64,000 nt of DNA from Histomonas meleagridis (Eukaryota; Parabasalia; Tritrichomonadida; Dientamoebidae), in the NCBI GenBank assembly GCA_020186115.1, contig WSYJ01000092.1, forward strand, positions 656,001 through 720,000, given 5' to 3'. The position numbers and the translations under genes were made by a program. Below are positions 10,203 to 19,466 of the stretch, one piece after another. Every line of letters begins with the position of its first letter. Positions within the stretch are counted from its first letter, which is position 1. A model generated the notes under the pieces. It made no database searches. It was not told the origin of the DNA and saw only the letters and a program-made list of their open reading frames with translations.

Positions 10203-11186
10203 TTACTCAGAAGGGAAATAAGGCGGACCAAAAACACGTGGAGTCAAATCGAATACTTTTGGTAACTTTAACTTGTGAACAGAAGAAAAAGGACCTTTCG
10301 GGGAACAAATATAATTGCCAAGACCTTTCGAGGAACAAATATAATTGCCAAGACCTTTCGAATATAATGTGCACTCTTGTATACATTTTCGGTGATGATT
10401 CACAGATGGCTTTGATAATGACTTCGGCATCAGGGCATGTCATTTCTTCAAGAAATCAATGAATTACTCGGCCTGAAAGATGCTTCATTGATGTGATTAT
10501 GCATACTCAATCATTGCGTGGAATGTGGACTTGGACATATTGTCTTTAGACCTTGGAAAGAAGTGAAATTTCTTTCTCGACTTTAGTGAGATGAGGAAAT
10601 GGCTGAAGAAAATTGAGAAAAAATTTATCAAGATCAACGTTTGGTACAGCTTTATCCCGGCAATATTTATCAAGGAGTTTAAGAAACTGTTCGCATGTTT
10701 GAATGTTGTATAGATGTGATGATTTTGGAACAGCGATTGATGTTCTTTGAGAACAAAGTTCCGACGAATGTAACGTATAACGTTTTTTTAATTGGAAATG
10801 AGATTGCAAAGTTCATTGATGGAATTCATGTTTGGACGTCTGTTATCTGATAAAAAATCATCAATATCATCAAGCAAAACCTTGATGATAGAATTTATGG
10901 ATGGCTTAATAGAATTAAGTGGAATAAAGATACTTGGGCTTTTTGAGGTTGATATGAATGAAAATCTGGAACATTTCAATTTTTTTCCGAACTCGCGCTA
11001 AATGTGGATTGGCTTGCTTTGGTGCTTCTTGAAGAATTTAAATCCGAATTGATTATGTTTTTTAACGTAATTTGAATCAAACTATTTGAAATATCTTCTG
11101 AATTCGATGTTATATTTTCTGTATTATCAAGAGGATCTTGAACTGAGGCATCATCTGAAATATCAATGAAGAATTCGTCTTTTTAA
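10203..11186 (-). pseudogene. Degenerate coding remnant with several frameshifts, family unknown
   Basis: Protein-like stretches appear one after another on the minus strand in changing frames. DEFFIDISDDASVQDPLDN begins near 11180. SINSIIKVLLDDIDDFLSDN lies near 10870. NIQTCEQFLKLLDKYCRDK lies near 10700. MTCPDAEVIIKAICESSPK lies near 10430, and LPKVFDLTPRVFGPPYFPSE ends at TAA at 10203. At least four frame changes and no N-terminal ATG point to a dead gene. I do not recognise the family. A 30-bp tandem duplication lies within it. Confidence 0.5.
10292..10360. repeat. 30-bp direct tandem repeat, two copies plus 9 bases
   Basis: Units at 10292-10321 and 10322-10351 each begin GACCTTTCG and contain ACAAATATAATTGCC; the first nine bases recur at 10352-10360. 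The copies differ at one base. It is an in-frame duplication inside the remnant above. Confidence 0.85.
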
Positions 11187-11277
11187 TTAAAAAATTTGTA
11201 TTTATCAAAGACAGACTTATTTTGTGAAATTAAAATTATTTGAATTTGTAAAGAACACCACTGTAAATTCATTGACG

Positions 11278-11925
11278 TCAATCAAGTTTTTCATTTAAAA
11301 TAGAACATACAAATTTGTGAATAGCTTGATTTATTTCTGGATGCTCTCGCGAATATTTTTCATTCTCTATTCTGATTTCATCGAGTCCTTTCTGTGAATT
11401 TTGATACAGAACTTGGAATATGAGCAAATGTTAAATTGCAACATTCTGCAAATATTACAGAACCAATTGATGTCAAACCCTCATCAAGTATTACTGTTTG
11501 AAGATCATAACAACCGTAAAATGCGCCTTTGCCAAGAGATTTAACTGAACTTGGAATCGTGAGATTCTTTAATGAAATGCAATAGTAAAATGCATATTCT
11601 TCAATTATTTCTAAATCTTTCCCAAACTCAATATTCTCTAATTTATAACATTCTGAAAATGCATAACGCATGATTTTATTAACAAAATCTCCAATTTGTA
11701 ATGTAGATAACAGTGGCCATAATGTGAATGCATATGAATTAATTTTTTTCAACATTTGAAATTACAATATGTTCTGTAAAATCCATAGTTTGATTTGTAA
11801 TTTAATTTATGTTTGTAATTGTAGAAGTTTTCGTTGTATCATTGAATACTTCAAATGAATTATTGAAAAATATTATAAATATAAATGCGAGGAATTGTTT
11901 ATCTTGGCGGTGAATGTGATTATTT
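11278..11925 (-). pseudogene. BspA-like leucine-rich repeat pseudogene
   Basis: The middle (11378-11755) is a clean set of LRR_5/BspA-type repeats (CYKLENIEFG, IPSSVKSLGKGAFYGC, AECCNLTFAHIPSSV). Upstream, a hydrophobic segment and FNDTTKTSTITN match the start of the mature protein of the 44985-45641 copy, but a TAA and a frame change separate it from HIVISNVEKINSYAF. Downstream the frame changes again near 11398 and reads DEIRIENEKYSREHPEINQ to a TGA at 11278. No ATG is found for the signal peptide. Intact relatives are adhesin-like surface proteins; this copy is dead or needs corrected sequence. Confidence 0.65.
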
Positions 11926-12395
11926 ATGAGATAATTTGTGAAAAAATATTTTATTTTATCGAAAACATAATAATATTAATGATAAATAATTCGATAATTG
12001 CTGAATAAAAAATGCAAATATAGAAATGAAAGAAATTAAATATATTAGAAAAAAAATACATTTTTGTTTTTGAATGTTGAAGAATTCTGAGATTAGATGC
12101 GATTGAATTCAGTGGCTTACCATTAATTGATGCCATTTTATACTTTTCTGTTTTAAACATAAATGCTCTAATTTCCTGAATAAAATTTCACGATATTTGT
12201 TGGAGGTTTCAAATATCGACAACAACAACAGAATGTCTCAAATATCGACTCCCTTATGAAAAATTGAAGACGTCTCTTGAATTTTGAATAATTTAATAGC
12301 CAAAATATCCAAGAACTTGAAACTCATTAAAATAAGTCTTTAAGGTTATTATATAAGATTTTTATTCAAAAGTATTTCATTCATCATAAACACTT
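11926..12395. other. Intergenic, no feature seen
   Basis: AT-rich spacer between the BspA pseudogene and the intact BspA gene. A 69-codon minus-strand ORF at 11951-12160 has no family resemblance and is not called. Confidence 0.55.
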
Positions 12396-14912
12396 TTACG
12401 AATCATCTTCTGATTTATTACTTTCATCGAGGAGTCGTAAACTTTCATCCTCGTTAAAGTCGTCTGCGAATGGGTCCTCTTTGACGTTCGAAAACTGCGG
12501 CCCGGTCAGTGAGAAGTCGCGAATTGTCTCCACGCCATTATCTTCCAAACTTTCTATTTTCTCTTCAACGAGTATTGCGTTTTTGTTACGATTTCTGATT
12601 AATATCACAGCGACAATTACAATGACCATAACAACAGCAACGGAAGCGCAAACTGCAATGATTATGAAGAGGTTATTCCCTTCTTTATTCTCTTGATTTT
12701 GAATGTTGATTGTGAAGAAATTGGAATAATAACTGTATAAGAAAGTGTAATCAAATACAGTGTATTCGTAATATATAAACATTGTTTTAATGTGCGTATA
12801 TGATGAATTGATCATGGAAATTGTAAATGAATTTATGAAAGTCATTGTATGCACCGAAATTGTTTGGCTTCGAATTAATGTATATGTAAGTGTTGTTTGA
12901 GAAATTTGTTCAATGTCATTTGAAGTTTCGATTTTATATGTATTGGACTTAGTGAATGTAACAAAATATGTATTTGATTTTGTATATGTTTTAGAATTAT
13001 AAAATGTGTTTGACATTGTAAACGAATTTGATTTAGTGAATGTATTCGTTTGTGAATATGTATTTGTACCAGTGAATGAACTTGTTGGCGAATATGTACA
13101 TGATGACGTAAATGGAAATGTTGACATAGTATTACATCCATCTATTGCTGTTTTACTTATTTGCTTATTACCAAATGTGGTATCACCTTCATATCTATCT
13201 AACACCATAACTTTTGTTGCTGGAACACTTTGGAATACATTCTCTTCCATTGTTGGCTTTGTTTTACCATAATAATAAATACATTTCAATGATTTGCATG
13301 AATAAAATGCGTAACTTTTAATTGTTATCACATTTTCACCAATTGAAATCGATTCTATTTTACTTGATTGGAATGAATAACTTTCAATGTTTGTTACTGA
13401 GTTTGGTATTACATAAGTTTTATGAGGAGAATTAATAGGAAATACTAAAAGAGTTGTGAATACATTATTATATAATACGCCATCATCATTATAATTGGAA
13501 TAAGCAGTGTTTCCTTTGGTTACTTTAATTGATTCAAGTGATGAACATTCGAAAAATGGATTTGTTGATATTAATGAAACTGTTGTTGGTATTGTAACAG
13601 ATTTTAATTTGACACATAATTGGAATACGAGATCTTGAATATGTTTTACTCCTTCTTCAAGTATAATTGTTTCTAAATTAGAACAAGAAGCAAACGCATT
13701 ATTATTAATTGTAACAGTTGGAATTGATATTGACTTTAATGATGTACATTGACAAAATGCTTCTTTACCAATTGTTACAACACCTTTTTCGATAATTAAT
13801 TGTGAAATTTGTTTACATCCATAAAATGCGCCTTCATTAATTGTGTTAATTGATGATGGAATTGTTACTGATGTTAATTTAACACATGAATGAAATGCAA
13901 ATGCATTAATATTACCAACACCATTATTAATTGTTAAAGAAGAAATTGTTCCACATTGATAAAACGCACTTTTACCAATTTCTTTAACTGTTGCTGGAAT
14001 TGTAACTGATGTTAACGAAGTACATAATTGGAATGATGATTCACTAAGTGTCTCTAATGAATTACTAAATGTTACTGTTTGTATACCTGTACATGAATAA
14101 AATGCAAATGAACCAATTGATTTAATGCTTGAAAGTGTTAATGTATTGATATTATTACATGACGAAAATACATAGCTTCCAATCGATATTATTGTTTCAG
14201 GAATTACAATTGATGTAATCAAATTTCCTTTTGGATAAATAATGATGTTTTTTATTGCTTTATCATATAAAATTCCATCGTTTTTATAATTCGCAAAATT
14301 TTGGTTTCCTTCAGTAACTGTAATAGATTGAAGTTGATTACAATTATAAAATGCAGTCGCATCTAATGATGTAACTGTTGATGGAATTATAATCTGAATT
14401 ATTACACTATTTTGGAATGCATATGTTTCTATTGTCTTCAATCCTTCGTTAAATATTATCTCATTAAGTTGACTACAACCATCAAATGAATACATTCCAA
14501 TTGTACCAACTGACTTTGGAATTGTTATAGTTGTTAATGATGAACATTTTTCAAATGCATTTCCATTGATCATATTGACGGATTGTCCAATGCTTACTGC
14601 GTTTAAACTTGTGCACCCAGAAAACGTGAAATTGCCAATTGCTGTAACTGAATTACCAATTTCAAGAGTCGTGATTGATGTCCAACCCGAAAAGACTTTA
14701 TCTGATATTCGAGCAGAAATTAAAATAACGACATTCTGTGCTTGACCTCTGTATGGTAAATAATCTGATATGAATTGGGTGGCACTTGTAATTGTGAGTG
14801 TTTTTGTTTCCTCATTATAAATTTCTTGTGCTGAACATGTAAAAATTAACAAAATAAAAAAGAAATATATTTTCTTTAGAACAAATTGGTGGAAATTTCC
14901 TATGTTACTCAT
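12396..14912 (-). CDS. BspA-like leucine-rich repeat membrane protein
   Basis: An 838-residue type I membrane protein. A signal peptide spans residues about 12-28 (KKIYFFFILLIFTCSAQ). LRR_5 repeats of about 23 residues (x-I-P-x-S-V-x-x-I-G-x-x-A-F-x-x-C-x-x-L) fill about 65-560. A Ser/Thr-rich stalk with repeated TFTKSNTF-type units covers about 570-720 and is a likely O-glycosylation zone. A TM helix follows at about 748-772. The 66-residue cytosolic tail is acidic and has DPFADDF and ESLRLLDE, which resemble endocytic sorting signals. Members of this family are abundant trichomonad surface proteins proposed as adhesins. Architecture and length are complete. Confidence 0.92.
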   Translation of the reverse strand: MSNIGNFHQFVLKKIYFFFILLIFTCSAQEIYNEETKTLTITSATQFISDYLPYRGQAQNVVILISARISDKVFSGWTSITTLEIGNSVTAIGNFTFSGCTSLNAVSIGQSVNMINGNAFEKCSSLTTITIPKSVGTIGMYSFDGCSQLNEIIFNEGLKTIETYAFQNSVIIQIIIPSTVTSLDATAFYNCNQLQSITVTEGNQNFANYKNDGILYDKAIKNIIIYPKGNLITSIVIPETIISIGSYVFSSCNNINTLTLSSIKSIGSFAFYSCTGIQTVTFSNSLETLSESSFQLCTSLTSVTIPATVKEIGKSAFYQCGTISSLTINNGVGNINAFAFHSCVKLTSVTIPSSINTINEGAFYGCKQISQLIIEKGVVTIGKEAFCQCTSLKSISIPTVTINNNAFASCSNLETIILEEGVKHIQDLVFQLCVKLKSVTIPTTVSLISTNPFFECSSLESIKVTKGNTAYSNYNDDGVLYNNVFTTLLVFPINSPHKTYVIPNSVTNIESYSFQSSKIESISIGENVITIKSYAFYSCKSLKCIYYYGKTKPTMEENVFQSVPATKVMVLDRYEGDTTFGNKQISKTAIDGCNTMSTFPFTSSCTYSPTSSFTGTNTYSQTNTFTKSNSFTMSNTFYNSKTYTKSNTYFVTFTKSNTYKIETSNDIEQISQTTLTYTLIRSQTISVHTMTFINSFTISMINSSYTHIKTMFIYYEYTVFDYTFLYSYYSNFFTINIQNQENKEGNNLFIIIAVCASVAVVMVIVIVAVILIRNRNKNAILVEEKIESLEDNGVETIRDFSLTGPQFSNVKEDPFADDFNEDESLRLLDESNKSEDDS

Positions 14913-15611
14913 AATGAAAAATGTTTATGACGGCGTCCAAATTTGAATACAATATTTTTATAGAATGAACTTTTTGTGTATGAAATTCAGCGGCTAATCC
15001 AGAAAAAATGTCAAAAAGTATGATGCATTGAATATTGAATGCTGCCAATTGAGAGAGATTATTTTAGCGTTGGAATAACTTGGCAGTTAACGATTAAATG
15101 CACTTCAACTTTTACCGTTAACAGTGATAAATGAACAACAAACGATCAAACTGGATTGAATAAATTTAAAAAGTTCTATCTGTCTTTTTGAGGTAAAAAG
15201 GATTCGGATACGAAATGTGACTGAAGCATCAAACTTAAGTAACTTTTTAAAAACTATTTGATAAATAAGCAAACAAATTTATATTAGAAACAGTTTAAAA
15301 TCTGATCAGTTAAATTTTTGCAAAAATTGATCTTTTATGAATGTAACTTTTAACATCAACAAAAAAATCTTTGGATATTTTGTTATCAAACATTTTCTTG
15401 TTTTCATGAAAATATGCTTCTCTCATTATTTGTTGAATATAATTGAATTTATGTTTCAATAATATAAAAATCTACATTTAGTATTTTTATATATTTATTG
15501 AAACCGGTGTTTGACTGAAAGTCTTTCATTTTACTGATATAACCAAAGAATTGAAATCCTTTTCTTCGAAGGAAATTCACTTTAATATAAACGTTCTCCA
15601 CTTCATCAGCA
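14913..15611. other. Intergenic, no feature seen
   Basis: Upstream region of the divergent BspA gene and the small gene at 15612. No conserved ORF or repeat is visible. Confidence 0.55.
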
Positions 15612-15830
15612 ATGAAAGGATCAAAAAATAAAGAACGAGATACATTCACTATTGTTCATGACGATGAATTTGCATCAATAAACACTGAAGAACTCAATGA
15701 TGAAAAGTTTGAAAATGATTATGAAGAATGGAAAGATAGTTGGAATGGAAGAGAACTTGATATTTTCCAAACACAATACAGAATCGGATTCCCCCATACA
15801 TCAAATCCTCAATCAGAGTCTGAGATCTAA
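15612..15830 (+). CDS. Small acidic protein, possible DSS1/Sem1-type proteasome subunit
   Basis: A 72-residue acidic protein with a basic N-terminus. The order of features resembles DSS1/Sem1: DDEF early, an acidic stretch, then Trp-rich YEEWKDSWNGRELDIF followed by a short helix. DSS1 is about 70 residues and sits in the 26S proteasome lid and in TREX-2 and BRCA2 assemblies. The match rests on short acidic-aromatic motifs only, so it is tentative; the alternative is an unrelated small acidic protein. Confidence 0.5.
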   Translation: MKGSKNKERDTFTIVHDDEFASINTEELNDEKFENDYEEWKDSWNGRELDIFQTQYRIGFPHTSNPQSESEI

Positions 15831-16136
15831 ATTTTGTATTCGTATTAAAATCAAAAAATAATTTTTTCGGAATAAATGCAACGCATTGATACAAATTATA
15901 CCTAGAGTTAGCTTTTTTTCAAGAAATTACGAAAGAAATTTTATAATATTAAAAAGAAAATCGTATTTAATATGTATTTTTTTTGGAAAAAATTTTGTCT
16001 TTTAATCGAATGCACGTACATGATAAAAATAATGAATTGTTGATATGTGTTACATGAAACAACGCGCTGATTTTTTTGATTTGCTACCGATAAAAATTCA
16101 CAAGCTGTGTTTGTCAAAATTCTTGGATCACATCAA
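15831..16136. other. Intergenic with the Inr of the next gene
   Basis: AT-rich spacer. The only site I can name is the TCACA at 16128-16132. Confidence 0.5.
16128..16132 (+). promoter_or_regulatory. Inr-type initiator TCACA
   Basis: TCACA sits 9 bases before the ATG at 16137. It supports that ATG over the in-frame non-ATG codons further upstream. Confidence 0.5.
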
Positions 16137-17609
16137 ATGATTTCGAATTTTAAAACAAAATCAGTTCTCCCAACTAAAAATACAAGATTTATAAATTTTT
16201 TAAGTAGTGATGAATATATTACTGAAAAACTTACTCTAAATGAATTTTATTCTTATTTAAATCAATATAGCTTATGCCTTATACAACACAATGATTCATT
16301 GAAAAATATATCACTACTTAGTGAGCTATTGAAGGAAGTTAAAAATGATTCAATAATTATCAGGATTGTAGATTATTTAATATCATTAAAAATTTTATCT
16401 CATATTCAACAACTCCTTATTGAAATCAAAGATTACCCTCACCTTTTTATTCTATCTGAATTTTGCACTCAATACACTCGTGGCAATAAAGATCAAATTT
16501 ATCAATTATTTACATATGAAATTCTTGATAAAGTTCTCAAAAACATTGACTTTGAGCTTAGCCACTACACTACCGTCCCTTATGATCCAGCTACTCCTAC
16601 ATTTTTAACACCAATTTACAACATCAGTATTGAATGTGATTTTCCACCTGATTATGTTCATAATCTTCTTAGAGTTCTTCAATACTGGAGTAATGTTCTT
16701 CTAAGAGACCCCGAAAATCCCATTTTTTCACCAATCATAAGGGTTCTGAATTCAATTTCCTATAAATATCACGAATTTCTCAACGAAGATGAAGTCTCAT
16801 TTCTCGGTTATATTTTTTCCTACTTTGTGAACGAGGTTAATGCCTATTTAGTCGAATCGATCTTCGCTTACTGCGGATTCTTCGACTACTTCACTGCTCT
16901 CCAAACCGCTTATTTCTCAGAAAAATTTGTGACCGAAAGGATACCGTTTTTTTTGTTGGACGGACAACCAGATGTAAGGGAACAAGCGTTTAATCTTTTT
17001 ATGTTATACTGTAAGTATGCAAAAGAACTTATGCTGATTGCATTTAACTTTGAGCATTTGGTTGATGGAATAAAATATCAAAACGATAAAGTAAAACATA
17101 AGTTTATTTCTTCAGTAGAAACAATTATCACGGACAGTGACTTTGCTATTAAATTACATGATGGCGGAATTTTACATGAGCTAATTGCAATGACAAGTGA
17201 TGAAGAACATTTCGATATTAGAAATGCGGCTGCTATCGCATTGCTAAAAGGGTTTGATGCCGACGCATTTAGTTATACTGAAATATCAAATTTGTTACAT
17301 GCTGGAATTATTAATGCTATTTCCCCATTTTTACTGACATTAAAGGGCGAAGAGCTGAATGTGTTGTTAAAGGGATTAATAAAAATGATGGAAAATGTAA
17401 TGGAAATGGATGAAATCGCGAGAAATAAAATTTCAAATACATTTATCGATGATGATTTGCCAAATTTGTTCGAAGAATTGTTAAGCTCAGATGAATTAGA
17501 TGAAAAAACAAGAGAATTGTCAGCAGGTGTCGAAAACGCTTATAAAGCTTTGTCTGACTTCTTGGCAGAGGGTCAAGAAGAAGAAATGGAAACTGAAAAC
17601 GGTTTTTGA
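16137..17609 (+). CDS. Armadillo-like helical repeat protein of unknown function
   Basis: A 490-residue, mostly helical soluble protein. Several segments have ARM/HEAT character, for example DVREQAFNLFMLYCKYAKELM at about 285-305 and DIRNAAAIALLKG at about 362-374. The C-terminus is acidic (EEEMETENGF). It has no TM, signal peptide or catalytic motif. It resembles the many anonymous ARM-like proteins of trichomonads, including in general style the gene at the left edge of this window. The start was chosen by the Inr immediately upstream. Function is unknown. Confidence 0.82.
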   Translation: MISNFKTKSVLPTKNTRFINFLSSDEYITEKLTLNEFYSYLNQYSLCLIQHNDSLKNISLLSELLKEVKNDSIIIRIVDYLISLKILSHIQQLLIEIKDYPHLFILSEFCTQYTRGNKDQIYQLFTYEILDKVLKNIDFELSHYTTVPYDPATPTFLTPIYNISIECDFPPDYVHNLLRVLQYWSNVLLRDPENPIFSPIIRVLNSISYKYHEFLNEDEVSFLGYIFSYFVNEVNAYLVESIFAYCGFFDYFTALQTAYFSEKFVTERIPFFLLDGQPDVREQAFNLFMLYCKYAKELMLIAFNFEHLVDGIKYQNDKVKHKFISSVETIITDSDFAIKLHDGGILHELIAMTSDEEHFDIRNAAAIALLKGFDADAFSYTEISNLLHAGIINAISPFLLTLKGEELNVLLKGLIKMMENVMEMDEIARNKISNTFIDDDLPNLFEELLSSDELDEKTRELSAGVENAYKALSDFLAEGQEEEMETENGF

Positions 17610-18033
17610 TGTTGCAATACGATCAAATTACACACAAAAAGTCAACTAAGCAATTCAAATTTTTTATGTTCTAAAATAACACTAAAACCCATGTTAATCG
17701 ATTAAGAAAAAAGAAACATGATCATTTATGCCTACGTGTCTCTTCTTTCTATTTTTTTCTATATAAAATATTCCTAATCAATAAATAAAAATTATTATTA
17801 ATAATTATTATTTTTAAACTACTACCCCAAGATAATAGCAAATAAGCATTGGGTTGACTTTTAGTGTAAAATTTGTTACCATAGGGCATTGCACTAAATT
17901 TCCTATCAAATAAATGTTCATATGATTAATATTACTAATACGTCACAATGTTTTAGGTTTCCCCTCCTATGTAAGTTTGAAATAAATAAATTTAAAGAGA
18001 AAATTTAATATTTAATGATTTGAAAACATTTGT
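17610..18033. other. Intergenic, no feature seen
   Basis: AT-rich region between convergent genes. It includes a T-rich stretch and a short ATTATTA repeat near 17790. Nothing else is seen. Confidence 0.55.
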
Positions 18034-18273
18034 TTAATTCGATGAGTCTTCATAGACAAATTTTGTCAACATTTTAACTGCTTCGTGGAACACTTCTTGT
18101 ACATATTTTGCTGTTTCAAGATATTTAATTGTACATCTATCAATTGCTTTTTTTTCAGGATCCGAAAGCTGAAGAGATGATGCTTTTGATGGTGGGATAA
18201 CACATTTATCATAAATTTCTTCCACCATTGTGGTCATTCTTTTCCTTAGAATTGGGTCCTTAGACAAGTTCAT
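18034..18273 (-). CDS. Small Tim (Tim9/Tim10-like) chaperone with only one Cys per motif
   Basis: A 79-residue helical protein. EIYDKCVIPPS at about 19-29 and AIDRCTIKYLET at about 43-54 align with the two helices around the twin CX3C motifs of Tim9/Tim10 proteins. The LS-x-x-E turn before the second motif and the spacing also fit. The first Cys of each CX3C is replaced (Ile20, Ala43), leaving Cys24 and Cys47. Small Tims escort hydrophobic proteins across the intermembrane space; here the site would be the hydrogenosome. Losing half the cysteines fits an organelle without an oxidative MIA relay, which is inference. It is divergent from the coiled-coil gene, 55 bases away. Confidence 0.72.
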   Translation of the reverse strand: MNLSKDPILRKRMTTMVEEIYDKCVIPPSKASSLQLSDPEKKAIDRCTIKYLETAKYVQEVFHEAVKMLTKFVYEDSSN

Positions 18274-18328
18274 ATCCTATTTTGACTAACTTTGTTCGAT
18301 TTTACATTTTCCGTTTTGAATATAAATT

Positions 18329-19234
18329 ATGGGATCCTATTTTTTTGATTCCCAATCGCAATCATATTCTGAAAGTGAATTTGAAAGTTCCTTAAGTATT
18401 TCATCAAATCAAAGTGATGAGAATAGTTTTGAAAAAGAATTAAAAAAATCAGAAATTGCATCAAAAAAATGGACACAAACTCAAATCAAAACAATTGCTG
18501 CCATAAAGGATGCAGAAGTATATGCTAAAAAATTTGAATTAGAAAGAATAAAAACAGAATATGAAAATAAATTAATGCAAAAAGATTCAGAAATGGATGC
18601 CCAAATTCGAGAGATCAATATGGAATGCAATGACCTTCGAGCGCAAGTACAATCTCTTGAAAATGAATTAAATGAGATCAATTTCCAAAGAAAAGAGAAT
18701 CTTCTCATGATCAGATCTCGTCTTCAAATTTCTATAAGTGATTTCAAGCAAAATGAAACACTTTATACCACCCAAATCCAAGAACTTCAAAATGAATTAA
18801 CAAAACTTACAACAGAACATAATGAGAAATTACAAATTATTTTTAACGACATGAAAAATTCCGAAAGTTTAATTGATGAAGAAATCGAAAAAATTAACAA
18901 CGATATTAATTCATATCGAAACAAATCGAAACAATCATTAACAACTTATAATCAGCGAATGAAAGAAGTAAATAACACTGAAACAGTTCTTCGAAATGAA
19001 ATTAAAGAATCAAATGAAGCAATAAATGAAATTCAAAATGAAATCGAAAGTTTTTATGAAGATTATTATGAACTCCAAAATGAATTAATGAAAGCGGATG
19101 AAGAAGCAAAAGTTCTTAGAGAACAATTGACGTATAACGAAGAACAGAAAAAAATAATGAGAGAAGAGTTATTAAAACTTGATAAAAGTTTGTGGAAAAT
19201 GAAAAAACAAAAACTTACAAATAGTTTTGAATAA
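18329..19234 (+). CDS. Coiled-coil protein of unknown function
   Basis: A 301-residue protein. A Ser/Gln-rich head of about 40 residues is followed by almost continuous coiled coil (about 45-295) with regular heptads of Leu, Ile and Met and high Glu/Lys/Asn. It has no globular domain or TM. It could be a cytoskeletal or basal-body structural protein, but nothing specific is visible. It shares a 55-bp divergent promoter region with the small Tim gene. Confidence 0.82.
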   Translation: MGSYFFDSQSQSYSESEFESSLSISSNQSDENSFEKELKKSEIASKKWTQTQIKTIAAIKDAEVYAKKFELERIKTEYENKLMQKDSEMDAQIREINMECNDLRAQVQSLENELNEINFQRKENLLMIRSRLQISISDFKQNETLYTTQIQELQNELTKLTTEHNEKLQIIFNDMKNSESLIDEEIEKINNDINSYRNKSKQSLTTYNQRMKEVNNTETVLRNEIKESNEAINEIQNEIESFYEDYYELQNELMKADEEAKVLREQLTYNEEQKKIMREELLKLDKSLWKMKKQKLTNSFE

Positions 19235-19466
19235 CATACAAAGAAAGTTTAATAAATTGTAATAATTTCGGTTTTCATGTTTTTTTGTTGTGTATCATGA
19301 GACAACCGATAAGTAAATTCTATGATCAAACAATCGTTTTTCTCAGAAAAATATCATCGTTATATAGAAACTTCTATCGTTTGTTACAGGCTTCATGAAA
19401 CTGTGTACCAAAAAATTTTTCTGAAATCAAATTACATTTTTACTTAATTAACGAGACATATTGGTT

